37,441 nt of DNA from Bacteroidia bacterium (GTDB lineage Bacteria > Bacteroidota > Bacteroidia > J057 > JANWXU01): positions 1 to 37,441 of the forward strand of contig JANWXU010000029.1 of NCBI GenBank assembly GCA_025057395.1, given 5' to 3'. This document shows, piece after piece, positions 8,549-19,000 of this stretch. Made by a program: the position numbers and the translations under genes. Each line of letters begins with the position of its first letter. Position 1 is the stretch's first letter. The notes beneath the pieces are model-generated. The model saw only the letters and a program-made list of their open reading frames with translations, was not told where the DNA came from and made no database searches.

Positions 8549-9466
8549 ATGATTCTCGATTCTACTTTCCAAAAAAGCTATTGCAGTACTAGCATCTGTA
8601 TCTTGTTTTTGTTTTTTAGCATAAACTTAAAATTAAAGGGGCAAAATAATACAAACGATAGTCTCAAAATTTTAAGCTGGAACACTTACATGCTCCCTTT
8701 AGGAGCAATTATAAAAAAGCATTTTCAAAGAGCTAAAAATATCGCATTTCTTCTAAAAAAAGCGAATTACGATGTTATGGTATTCCAAGAAGTGTTTCAT
8801 AAAAAAATTTTTAGATATTGGAAAGATCAATTTGCGGAAAATTATCCCTACCAGGCCTATATTCCTATTACCTCACGTTTTTCATTTAAAACTTCAAGTG
8901 GAATTGTAATATATAGCAAGCATCCTATATTAGAAAAAAAATATATTGAGTATAAAAATTTTTGTCCCTGCTATGCAGCCGATTGCTATGCTTATAAAGG
9001 AGCATTACTTATTAAGATACAAAAAAAAATGCAACAATTTCAAATTGTTGGAACACACTTGCAAGCCCAAGAACATCCTAAAGCACATGCTATACGCAAA
9101 TGTCAATTGCAAGCCATTTTTGAACACCTCATTATGCCTAACTTAGAAAAGGGGGTTCCTCAAATCATTATAGGTGATTTAAACGTCGCAAGAATACAAA
9201 ATCCACAATTATACAAAGAAATGCTTTCTATCTTAGAAGCTATTGATGTTAACAGGGCTATCAATCCTGCTTTTACTTACGATGGACTCCGTAATACCCT
9301 TCCTAGCGGTAGGAACAAAGTATTTACCGATATCTTGGATTATATCCTTTTTCGCTCAAATAATAGCTTAGTAAAACCAGGAAATTATAAAGTAAATTAT
9401 TTTCGTGACCCCAATAATAAAGACTTATCAGACCATTATGCCATTGAAGCAACCTTCTATTTTTAA
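8549..9466 (+). CDS. Secreted endonuclease/exonuclease/phosphatase-family phosphodiesterase, sphingomyelinase-like
   Basis: 305 residues. A hydrophobic segment at 14-28 followed by polar residues is a probable signal peptide. The metal-dependent phosphodiesterase motifs are all present and in order: Asn45 in SWNT, Glu81 in FQE, His170 in THLQA, Asp210 and Asn212 in GDLN, Asp264 in DYIL, and the terminal Asp295-His296 in SDHYA. The spacing and the THLQA and SDHYA forms are closest to neutral sphingomyelinase-like members, but the family also contains nucleases and inositol phosphatases, so substrate is uncertain. An ATG four bases earlier is out of frame and soon stops, supporting the start at 8549. 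It is followed by rsmG after eight bases and by nuoA, so the three are probably one transcript. Outer-membrane or extracellular lipid hydrolysis is the favoured inference. Confidence 0.82.
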   Translation: MILDSTFQKSYCSTSICILFLFFSINLKLKGQNNTNDSLKILSWNTYMLPLGAIIKKHFQRAKNIAFLLKKANYDVMVFQEVFHKKIFRYWKDQFAENYPYQAYIPITSRFSFKTSSGIVIYSKHPILEKKYIEYKNFCPCYAADCYAYKGALLIKIQKKMQQFQIVGTHLQAQEHPKAHAIRKCQLQAIFEHLIMPNLEKGVPQIIIGDLNVARIQNPQLYKEMLSILEAIDVNRAINPAFTYDGLRNTLPSGRNKVFTDILDYILFRSNNSLVKPGNYKVNYFRDPNNKDLSDHYAIEATFYF

Positions 9467-9474
9467 AAAATATC

Positions 9475-10113
9475 GTGCGAGATTTCATTCTAATTCAAAA
9501 ATACTTTCCGTATTTGTCTAAAGAAAAAATAGAACTTCTCAAAGCCTTTTGCCAACTTTTAACTGATTGGAATACTAAAATTAATCTTATTTCTAGAAAA
9601 GATATCGATAACTTAGTGGCCCATCATCTTCTTTCTTCTTTGGCTCTTTTACATTTTGCTAATTTTGTAGCAGGTACTACCTTTTTAGATTTAGGAACGG
9701 GTGGAGGATTGCCAGGCCTACCCCTTGCCATTATTTTGCCGCAGTGTAATTTTGTTTTGCTAGACAGCACCCAAAAAAAAATAAATGTGCTAAATACAAT
9801 CATTAGAGAGTTGAACATAACTAACACTACTACTTTATGGCAAAGAATACAGGAGCATAAAGAACAATATGACTTTATCGTTGGCCGAGCTGTATGCTCT
9901 CCAATAGATTTTTATCATCTGGCAAAAAAAAACATACACTGTAAAAACAAAAACCAACAACCTAACGGTATATACTACTGGAGTGGGGGAACAATAAATA
10001 CTAAACAGTTTCCGGTTCCTACTAAAATTTTTTACTTAGCGCAGCAGTATTATAATTTACCTTTTTTCGAAACTAAATTTATTCTATATTTGAAGTGTTG
10101 TAGTAACTCATAA
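9475..10113 (+). CDS. rsmG: RsmG, 16S rRNA (guanine-527 N7) methyltransferase
   Basis: 212 residues, starting at GTG 9475; there is no in-frame ATG near the beginning, and the GTG lies eight bases after the upstream stop. RsmG (GidB) methylates N7 of G527 in 16S rRNA using S-adenosylmethionine. The SAM-binding signature FLDLGTGGGLPGLPLA is at 70-85, preceded by NLISRKDI and HHLLSSLAL, which are typical of the family. FVLLDSTQKKINVL (93-107) is the second cofactor-contact strand, and FIVGRAV (134-140) matches the family's RA motif. Length is usual. It sits between a phosphodiesterase gene and nuoA with almost no spacing, suggesting translational linkage rather than functional relation. Confidence 0.93.
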   Translation: MRDFILIQKYFPYLSKEKIELLKAFCQLLTDWNTKINLISRKDIDNLVAHHLLSSLALLHFANFVAGTTFLDLGTGGGLPGLPLAIILPQCNFVLLDSTQKKINVLNTIIRELNITNTTTLWQRIQEHKEQYDFIVGRAVCSPIDFYHLAKKNIHCKNKNQQPNGIYYWSGGTINTKQFPVPTKIFYLAQQYYNLPFFETKFILYLKCCSNS

Positions 10114-10115
10114 AA

Positions 10116-10481
10116 ATGGAAGAGTACATCAACTTTGGATTAATGCTAGCAATAGCCCTAGGTTTAGGAATAGCACTTCCCCTCCTTAACCAACTATTAG
10201 GTCCTTTTCGTCCTAAACAAAAAAAGCTTATGCCTTATGAAAGCGGAATGGATCCGGTAGGAAGCGCAAGAGATCGCTTTTCAGTAAAATTTTACCTTAT
10301 TGCAATGCTCTTTATTATATTCGATATCGAAATTGTATTCATGTATCCTTGGGCTGCTCAATATAGAGAACTTTCCCAAGCATTAGGCAGTTTCCCCCTC
10401 ATTGAAATGTTCGTATTTATTTTGATTCTTCTAGTGGGCTATATCTATTTGTATAAAAAAGGTGGGTTCGAGTGGGAATAG
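10116..10481 (+). CDS. nuoA: NuoA, NADH-quinone oxidoreductase subunit A
   Basis: 121 residues with three membrane helices (about 5-26, 61-82, 92-113), the normal size and topology of this complex I membrane subunit. The conserved loop MPYESGMDPVGSARDRFSVKFY and the following FIIFDIEIVFMYPWA are diagnostic. It starts two bases after the rsmG stop. No nuoB or other complex I gene is adjacent: the next gene, queC, is on the opposite strand 14 bases away. Either the rest of complex I is encoded elsewhere or the operon has been split. The protein contributes to proton-pumping complex I in the inner membrane. Confidence 0.93.
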   Translation: MEEYINFGLMLAIALGLGIALPLLNQLLGPFRPKQKKLMPYESGMDPVGSARDRFSVKFYLIAMLFIIFDIEIVFMYPWAAQYRELSQALGSFPLIEMFVFILILLVGYIYLYKKGGFEWE

Positions 10482-10495
10482 TAATAAACAAAAAG

Positions 10496-11236
10496 CTATA
10501 ATTCTTTAGCACGTAGAGCGTTACAATCCTGCTGAAAATCCTTATTTATTAAAATTGCTTCTTCGAATCCCTTTTTACGTAAAAGACAAGCAGGGCAATT
10601 TCCGCAACCTGCTCCCCATGCAAATTCTTGCCTCCTTCCTTCATAGCAAGTATGAGAGTGTTTTATAATAACTTCTAAGCACCCTAATTCTCGTGCTAAA
10701 AGCCAAGTTTGAGCTTTGGTTAAATTCATAATAGGCGTAATTATACGAAAGGGGTAATCCATACCCAAAGAAAGGGCCTTCTCAGCAGCTTCAACAAATT
10801 GCTGACGGCAGTCTGGGTAGCCGGAATAATCTGCTTGGCAAAAACCTGTAATAATATTATTTATTCCCAGGTGGTAAGCATATATAGCTGCATAATTTAA
10901 GAATAAAAGGTTACGACCAGGCACAAAAGTATTAGGAATACCCTTTTCTGTTTCCTGCTTAATTTCTATATTGGAATTAACCAAAGCATTCCCTCCTAGC
11001 TTTTGAAAATAATCTATTTGTAACTCTTCCCAATCTACCCCCGCAATCTTAGCAATTAATGCTGATTGCTGCCTTTCTACCCCATGACGCTGCCCATAAT
11101 TTACAAATAAAGCAAGAATGGGCTCATAGTACTGTTTAGCCCAATACAGAGCAGTTGTCGAATCTTGCCCTCCTGAAAATAACACAATCGCACCCTGTAA
11201 TAACCCTATTTTTTTACCATTCGTAAGATTCTCCAT
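10496..11236 (-). CDS. queC: QueC, 7-cyano-7-deazaguanine (preQ0) synthase
   Basis: 246 residues. QueC converts 7-carboxy-7-deazaguanine to preQ0 with ATP and ammonia, in queuosine tRNA-modification synthesis. The PP-loop ATP site SGGQDS is at 21-26, and the family segments NYGQRH, FVPGRNLLFLNYAA and GYPDCRQQFV follow. The C-terminal zinc cluster is intact, with Cys in SHTCYEG and three in GCGNCPACLLRK. The ATG at 11236 lies inside the purM 3' end, giving a 23-base overlap; no later start precedes the PP-loop, so the overlap appears real. It is the last gene of a probable three-gene operon. Confidence 0.95.
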   Translation of the reverse strand: MENLTNGKKIGLLQGAIVLFSGGQDSTTALYWAKQYYEPILALFVNYGQRHGVERQQSALIAKIAGVDWEELQIDYFQKLGGNALVNSNIEIKQETEKGIPNTFVPGRNLLFLNYAAIYAYHLGINNIITGFCQADYSGYPDCRQQFVEAAEKALSLGMDYPFRIITPIMNLTKAQTWLLARELGCLEVIIKHSHTCYEGRRQEFAWGAGCGNCPACLLRKKGFEEAILINKDFQQDCNALRAKEL

Positions 11237-12374
11237 TGTATAAAATAGTAAGAGTTTTATTAGGCTTAGGAGGCTGCACAGCCCCTATAATTTGAGCCTG
11301 ATATCCAAATTCTTGAAAAAGCGCAATAATCTCAACAGCTGCGTGCATATGTGTGTAAATTTCCAGCCTATGACCCATATTATAAGTTTGTAACATATTT
11401 TTCCAAGAAATAGATACCGTTTGTTGTATCACCCTAAAAATTGGAGGGGTAGCAAACAAATTATCCTTTAATATGTGAACCCCTTGAGCAAAACGCAAAC
11501 ACTTAGTTTGACCTCCGCCTGTACAATGGATAACCCCTCCTATATCATCTCGGTAGTTTTCCCACATTAATTTTAACACAGGCATATAAATACGCGTAGG
11601 AGAAAGAAGTGCTTTACCAATATTCAGTGGAGTTTCGGGCAGAGGGTCTAATAAGTTATTTTTCCCTGCATACACTAGTTCGTAAGGTAACTGCCCTTCA
11701 AAACTTTCCGGATAATTTTGTGCATAAGTTTTATTCAACAAATCGTGACGAGCATTGGTTAGCCCATTGCAACCAATACCACTGTTATACTCTTGTTCAA
11801 ATTTAGTTTGGCCAAAAGAGGCTACTCCTATAATCACCTGCCCTGGATGCAAGTGAATTTCTTTAATTTGATTAAGGGGAGCTCGTGCAGCTACGGTAAA
11901 GCCTATATCTAAAGTCCGTACAATATCTGCTACATCTGCCGTTTCACCTCCTGCATGTGCAACTTCAATATTCCAACTTGCTAACTTATCTATCCACTTA
12001 TAAGAACTAGCAATTAGTACCTCTAACACCTCACTAGGAATCCTAAATCTATTGCGAGCAATGGTACATGTAAAAGCTAAATGGTTACATACTCCAGCGC
12101 ACCCAATATCATCCAAATTCATAACTAAAGCATCTTGCACTATCCCCTCCCAAACGCTTATATCACCCGTCTCTTTCCAGTATAAATAAGCAATAATAGG
12201 TTTAGTACCAGCCGTATCAGAATGCATGATAAAAGCATTCTTCCCTGATTTATCTCCCAAATCAGGCAAAATTTTACAAAATGTTTTGGGTCTTAGCCCT
12301 TGCTCATATTTTGCAATAATGGTATGTAAATCACTTTTATCCCATGAAACCCCTCTTTCTAAGTAAGAATCCAT
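11214..12374 (-). CDS. purM: PurM-like phosphoribosylformylglycinamidine cyclo-ligase (AIR synthase)
   Basis: 386 residues from ATG 12374. An upstream ATG at 12416 would overlap the preceding gene and adds a segment absent from relatives; MDSYLERGVSWDKSDLH matches the usual Bacteroidota PurM beginning (YxxRGVS). The enzyme makes 5-aminoimidazole ribotide (AIR) from formylglycinamidine ribotide with ATP. Supporting segments: IMHSDTAGTKPIIAY, the metal/ATP-site region VMNLDDIGCAGV, EVAHAGGETADV, GVASFGQTKFE, and LLSPTRIYMPV followed by CTGGGQTK. Length and motifs fit the longer Bacteroidota-type PurM rather than the 345-residue enterobacterial form. It lies 23 bases after the TenI/ThiE-like gene and overlaps queC. 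Confidence 0.9.
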   Translation of the reverse strand: MDSYLERGVSWDKSDLHTIIAKYEQGLRPKTFCKILPDLGDKSGKNAFIMHSDTAGTKPIIAYLYWKETGDISVWEGIVQDALVMNLDDIGCAGVCNHLAFTCTIARNRFRIPSEVLEVLIASSYKWIDKLASWNIEVAHAGGETADVADIVRTLDIGFTVAARAPLNQIKEIHLHPGQVIIGVASFGQTKFEQEYNSGIGCNGLTNARHDLLNKTYAQNYPESFEGQLPYELVYAGKNNLLDPLPETPLNIGKALLSPTRIYMPVLKLMWENYRDDIGGVIHCTGGGQTKCLRFAQGVHILKDNLFATPPIFRVIQQTVSISWKNMLQTYNMGHRLEIYTHMHAAVEIIALFQEFGYQAQIIGAVQPPKPNKTLTILYNGESYEW

Positions 12375-12397
12375 AAGCCTTATAAAGTTAAAAAATT

Positions 12398-12952
12398 TTA
12401 ATTTTCCCAAAAACAAGAAATGCCCGCAATACCATAAGCACCAGCTTCCAGTAATAGCGGAATGTCTTTTAAGTTTACTCCTCCCAAAGCAAACACAGGT
12501 ATTTTAACTTGTGATACCCACTCTGCAAAAGTAGTGATTCCTAGTGGCTGAATTTCAGGATGAGTAGAAGTGAAAAATACAGGACTTAAAAAAGTATAAT
12601 CATAACCTTGAGCTTCAGCTTTTTTTAGCTCTTCCAAACTATGGCAAGATTTGCCCCGATATATAGCCAAGGTATCTAAAGTAGTATTTTCTTCACTTGC
12701 TTTGTAATGTATTACTTTAATAAAGGGTAAAGAAAAATACTCCATTCCTCCAATCCAAGTTATGCCACTATAACATTTTACTATTCGATTCCACTCATCG
12801 AGTGGAATATTATGCAGTAGATTTTTAGGGCGCAAGTAAATAGCATCAGCCCCCCTTTTAATAGCTTGGTCAAGCTTAATAGAAAATTCGTGCATAAAGA
12901 AGCTCTCGGGCACAATAGCAATTCGGGTAAAAGGTAACTTTTTACGCACCAT
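12398..12952 (-). CDS. TenI/ThiE-family protein (thiamine phosphate synthase or thiazole tautomerase)
   Basis: 184 residues from ATG 12952; a TTG two codons upstream is in frame but less likely. The fold signature of thiamine phosphate synthase/TenI is clear: SCHSLEELKKAEAQGYDYTFLSPVF, then TSTHPEIQPLG, IPVFALGGVN and GAYGIAGIS near the C-terminus, with an N-terminal barrel strand GADAIYLRPKN. It is shorter than typical ThiE, and I cannot see the full ThiE active-site set, so either TenI (thiazole tautomerase) or a reduced ThiE is possible. It is the first gene of the minus-strand set with purM and queC, 79 bases past the stop of the giant gene, with a terminator hairpin between them. Confidence 0.8.
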   Translation of the reverse strand: MVRKKLPFTRIAIVPESFFMHEFSIKLDQAIKRGADAIYLRPKNLLHNIPLDEWNRIVKCYSGITWIGGMEYFSLPFIKVIHYKASEENTTLDTLAIYRGKSCHSLEELKKAEAQGYDYTFLSPVFFTSTHPEIQPLGITTFAEWVSQVKIPVFALGGVNLKDIPLLLEAGAYGIAGISCFWEN

Positions 12953-12968
12953 GCCCAATTTATTTTAT

Positions 12969-13009
12969 GAAAAAAGCCCACCTCTTCTGCGCTATAAAGA
13001 GATGGGCTT
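12969..13009 (-). terminator. Intrinsic terminator of the giant surface-protein gene
   Basis: On the minus strand, AAGCCCA plus a purine/pyrimidine-rich extension at 13009-12996 pairs with the segment ending TGGGCTT at 12986-12974, with a loop of about nine bases, and runs into TTTTTT. It begins 23 bases after the giant gene's stop and ends 17 bases before the ATG of the next gene on that strand. Confidence 0.8.
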
Positions 13010-13031
13010 CTATTCATTAATTTATACTATA

Positions 13032-16000
13032 TTAGTTTTTCACTACCTTGATACTCCGAACACTTCTCTCGTCCGAAACTTTCAAAAAGTAAAATCCACT
13101 ACCATAGGACTGAAGATCCAAATACACTTCTACCCTATCACTAACTGCTCTAAAGATTTTCTCTAACAGCACTTTGCCACTTAGGTCTACTACTTCCACC
13201 TTAAATTCCCTAGATTGAATATTATCGATACTAATGTATAGCCCGCCTTTGGTAGGATTAGGATACACTTGCACCTCAAAATTAGTCTCTTCACTTCCCC
13301 ATCCTTCTCTAGGTCTCTGCGTAGTAAAACTCACTACGTTCGAAAAAGGCGTAAGTACTCCTGTTTGGAAAGAACATAAAGAACAGTTTGTTCTTATTCG
13401 CACCCCATACTCCTGGCCTGGCTGTAAATTACTAATTTGCAAAGAACTACCAGGATGCGGTACTAATTGCTGTGTCCAAGTAGCTGTGCTAGTATTAGCT
13501 AGCCCGTAAGAAACTATGTAGCATGCAGCACCACTTGTATTGGGTAACCAGCTAACATTCACCGTTGTAGGAGAAATATTTGTTACTTGAAGATTGGTGG
13601 GCGTTTGACATATACCGCCATCTCCTTCTTGGGCTGTAAACTGAACTGCGGGTGAAAATTCAGAACTCCCCTGCGTACCACATATTGCCCTTACTTGTAC
13701 TTCATAAGTACTGCCTGGTTGTAAGCCAGCAATGGCTTGAGTGGTAGCAGATAGATTAGTAAAACTGATAAAAGAACCATTTGGTAATAATCGATAACGT
13801 AATTCATAACTTGTAGCACCAGTTACTGAATTCCAAGCCACCGTAGCTTGCGTAGCACTACTACTTACCCGAACATTCTGAGGTACACTACACCCTGTTG
13901 TACTTCCTCCCCCTGATAGAGTTCTAAATGTTTGTACACTTCCACCACCACTTTGCCTGCCTCCCGAACAAACTGCTTTTACTCGTACTTCATACTCTGT
14001 ATTAGGCAGTAAGTTGGATAAAATTCTACTTGTACCACTTACCTCTGGAAGGGAAGTAAAATTAGCTTCTCCTACTCTTCTATATTCAAGAACATAGCCC
14101 GTTGCTCCATTAATGCTTCTCCAATTAACAGAAGCACTGTTGGAAGTAATAGAAGTAATATCTACTACCTCAGGACCGCTAAAACTAGCAACATTAGCAT
14201 TAGCTTGTGTACTGCAACCTGCAGCATCAGTAACTAAAACAGTATAGTTTCCTGCACTTAAATTAGTGAATTGGCCTGTTGTATTAGTAGAAAGAATAGT
14301 ACCCTCTCTTTGCAAACGATATTCATAAGGAGCCGTACCCCCTGAAACAGTAGCAGCAATAGAACCTGCGGCAGCGCAGGTTTCTGCCGTAGTATTTATA
14401 TTTATGCTTATATTACCCTGAGCCACGTTCACAGGTATCCTGCTACTTTCACAGGCTCCTCTAGCAGCCGCAACAAAAAAGGTAGAAAGATTAGTATTAC
14501 TTATAGTAAATATTGTATTTGTACTATTCACCAAGGGCGTTCCACCATTAGCTACACTATAAACTCTGAACTCAGAACCCGGTACGGGGCCAAAGGCAGC
14601 TGTAAAAGTAATAGTTCCGCCTCCCCCACAGCTACCACTTGCCGAAACCGTAGGAGGCGATGGGACTGTTGCACTTGCACTTACAGCTAAAGGAACCCTA
14701 TTACTTTCACACGCACCAATTGCAGAACTAAAATAGTAAGTAGCCGGTGGATTTGCACTTAGCTCAAATATAAAGGGTACAGTATTTCTCACTGCAAGCG
14801 GAGCACCCCCCACAGGGCTAGCATACATTCGAATTTCTGTTCCAGGAATAGATCCCATCAAAGCAGTAACGCCTACTGTAGCGCTACCACACGTTGCGTT
14901 ATTAGAAAGAATAGGCTCGCTAGGATTGGTAGTAGTAGAAGTAATACTTACAGGAATTCTTGTACTTTCACAGGTTCCCGAGCCACTAGCCACAAAATAG
15001 GTAGTAGCTGTAGTGGCGCCCGTTACAGTAGCAACAAAGGGTCCTGTAGCTACGGCTATGGGTGATCCCCCCGTAGGAACAGTATATACTCTAAGCTCTA
15101 TTCCCCCACCACTTGGCATGGTAGCAGAAATAGTAGCAAAATTATTACTTCCGCAAATACTGCCTGCTGCTGCAATAGGTGCACTCAACTCATTAGTAAT
15201 AATACCGGATACTGGAACCCAAGAACTACTACATCTTCCGTTACTTGCTTGAATAAAAAACTCACTAGTAGAGCTAAAATTAGAAACTGTTAATAAATAG
15301 GGTTCAGAGTTTCTCTGAGTAATTAGATTACCCTGAGCATCGAACAAACTTACCTGAATTCCTGTAGTAACGTTAGTCACTGTAAAAGTTATAGCACCAC
15401 TACCACAACGAGAAACATTTTCAGCCTGAGGCGCAAGAGGCGAAACACTACTATTAACGTTTACAATTACCGCCACCCGACTGCTTTCGCAGTTACCTGT
15501 AGCACTACTAACATAGTAAGTAGTTGTCGCATTAACAGGCTGCGTAGCTAAATGATATGGAAATGTATTATCTGTGCGTATAGGAGTTCCCCCAAAAGGT
15601 TGCTCGTATAGTCGCACCTCGTTACCTGCTCTTTCGCCCATTTGAACCGTGATTACAGCACCCCCATTACCACAGAAATTAAGATTAGAAGCAGACGGTG
15701 TAGAAGGTGGATTAACCACGCGAATGGGCAAAGGAATACGCTCACTTTCACAGTTGCCTATGGCAGAAGCGAGGTAATAAGAGGTATTAATGCTAGCATT
15801 GGTAATTGTGATAACATAAGGGGAAGTATTACTACTAGCTACTGGAATAGTAGCCGTAGGAGAATCGTATACCCTGAGCGAGCTACCACTTGGAGATCCC
15901 ATAATACCTGTAATAGTGACGGGTCCATTTCCACATCTAGAAATTTCTCCCGTGCCAAATATAGAAGGATTACCTGGAGTAGAACTTACAGAAATAACTA

Positions 16001-19000
16001 TCGGTATACGAGAGCTTTCGCAAGCAGCAGCACCTACTACCAAAGTGCTACTTAAATAATAGGTTGTATTTGTAGTAAGCCTAGGAGTAGTAAAAATAAA
16101 AGGTGCTTCAGTTTTGAATAGTAAATCTCCGCCTGTAGGTTGATTGTATAACCGAAACTCATTGCCTGGCACAGCACCACTTGCTGCTGTAATAGTTACA
16201 CTACCACTTCCACAACGACTAAAGCTAGGAGCAGAAGGAGCAGAGGGAGCCTGTAAAATATTAGCTGTAACACTCACACGTGGACTTTCACAATTTCCAT
16301 TAGCAGCAGCCACAAAATAAAACTCAGTAGTGCTTAAATTGGGCGTAACAAGAGCCCCAGGATTAGCGTTGGATATACTAATAGGGCTTCCTCCAGTACT
16401 TACCGTATAAAGCCGAAATTCAGAGCCTGCAGGTATGCTCATGCTAGGAGTAAAAGTAACAGCTCCTGCCCCACAACGACCGGCATCATTAACTACAGGA
16501 GCCGCAGGAATTGCAAGTACACTTCCTACTACTTGTCTTCTAGGACTTTCACAAGTTACATTACCACCTACTCGTACTACACTAGCAAAGTAAGTAACAC
16601 TAGTAGTAGCAGAAATTGTAAAAAATGCCGGATTGTTAGAACTAGAAAACAGCATATTTCCTCCTACAGCAGCATCATATAGCCGAATTTCACTACCTGC
16701 AATGCCACCCATATTTGCTGTAAAGGTAAGTACCCCGGCATTACAACGCGCTACGTCATTGATAAGCGGCATACTAGGCGTTTCAACAATAGTGATGGGC
16801 GCCAAAACCTTATTACTTTCGCAGTTACCAATTGCCGAAGCTACAAATATAGTAGTATTAACAGCTGCGTTAGTGGTAAAGGTGTAAGGGGAAGTAGTAG
16901 AAGTACTCAATAAATTTAAATTAGCATCATACCAGCGGATTTCTTCGCCTACTTCTTGACCCATTAGAGCCGTTAGCGTAACAAGCCCAGCCCCACAGCG
17001 TCCAACAGCTCGTGTAATAGGATCAGAAGGCCTAGGCGCAACAGCCCCCACCACACTAATACGCTCACTTTCACAATTTCCTATTGTACTAGAAATATAA
17101 AATAATGTATTAGTGCGGATATTGGCTGCTGTTAAAGTATAAGGAAAAGTATTATCCTCATCAACCAAGGTACCGTTTACATCGTAAAGTCGAACAGCAG
17201 AACCGGGATTAGCACCTACATTAGGGGAGAAAGTAATAGGCCCTTCTCCACAACGAGTTACTCTCCCAACAATAGGTGTTCCAGGTTTATTAACAAGTGT
17301 TACTACCACCGGTACCCTTTCACTTTGACAATCTCCTAAAGCACTTTCTAAGTAGTAAGTACTACTACTACTTATCACTGGAACTGTCAAAAGGTAAGGA
17401 CTAAAAGTGGCAACTGCTAAAAGGCTTCCGCCCCTAGGCGAATCATATAATCTCAGCTCTGCACCCGGCGTAACACCCATGGTGGCAGTAATTACAGCCA
17501 CTGAAGTACCACAAACAGTAATATTACCCGCACTTGGACGTGAGGGGGCTGTAAGCACGCGCGCTAAAACTGGAGTAAAATCACTTTCACAACCCTCTTG
17601 AGAAGCAGAAATATAAAACGTAGTACTTGTATTTATCACAGGAGTAGTTATCGTTACGTTATTTCCCGTAACAGGGGGCACTAAGGGAGCAACACTATTA
17701 GGAGAATTATATAAACGGTAGGTAAGAGTTATATTTTCTGGACTCCTAACACTAAAAGTAACGACTCCACTTCCACAAACAGTAGCTGCAGTAGCAAAGG
17801 GAGCAGCAGGCTTAGAAAGTACAGTAACCACTACTGGAGTACGATTACTTTCACAATTAGAATTGGCACTTGCTACAAAAAATGTAGTAGTTGCACTTAA
17901 GTTAGGTATTGTTAACTCATAGGGATTTATACTGCTACTTGCAACTAAACTGCCTCCTTGTACTGCGTTATATAGGCGCATTACAGTCCCTGGAACTTCC
18001 GTCATTTGAGCCGTAATTACTACTCTCCCTTCACCGCAACGCGTAGGAGCTATTACAAAAGGAGGTGAAGGTAAAGAATGAATAGTAACTACCACTTGTA
18101 TTCTTTCACTTTCACAGTTTTGATTAGCACTGGATACAAAATAGGTAGTTGTGTTAGCTACTAAGGGAATTGTGAAAGTATAGGGAGAAGTATTATCGAC
18201 TAATAGCGGTGTACCCCCTAATTGTTGAACATATAGGCGCATTTCTTGCCCTGCATTTGCCCCCATTAAAGCAGTAATAGTAATAGGCCCACTTCCACAA
18301 CGCGATACGGAAACTGCAGAAGGCACCGAGGGACCTGGCGTTACTTCCGCTGTAACTCTTATTCTTGGGCTAGCACATCCCGTTAATGTATTAATGCTTT
18401 CCACAAAATAACTATTAGTAAATGGAAGAATAGGCGTTCGAAGTTCAAACGGGAAGGTATTATCACTTGTAATTAAATTACCCCCCACTTCTGCATCATA
18501 TAAACGCATTTCGGTTCCTGGAATTTGACCCATAGTTGCACTAAATGTCACGGCTCCTTGCCCACATCTTGCAATAATACTATTACTAATAATAGGAAGA
18601 CTTGGCAACGGATGAATAGTAGCCACGGCTGTGCTCCTAGGGCTCACACAACCCGTGCGGAAATTAATAGTTTCAAAGTAAAAAGTAGTAGTAGTGGTAA
18701 CTCCTGTAACGCCCAATTCATAAATAGGGCTATTATCGGAGGCAATTATTATACCTCCTACCGGAGTCGTATACAACCGAATCTCTAGATCAGTTGTGTT
18801 TCCAAATAAGGTAGCTGTAAAAGTTAAGCCTCCGACTCCACAGCGAGAAATGTTACTAACAGTAGGCTCTGCAGGTAAAGGTAATATATTGATACTTACT
18901 GGAACTCTTTCCGAAGAGCATCCTGTTTGACCATTTAATATTCCTACAAACAAGTTAGTGGAATTGTTTAGTAAGGGAGTATTCAATTCAAAGGGCGGCA

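Noticed and set aside
12375-12416. Longer N-terminus for PurM starting at ATG 12416
   Set aside because: It would overlap the preceding gene's stop and adds 14 residues not expected in the family; the conserved YxxRGVS start is at 12374.
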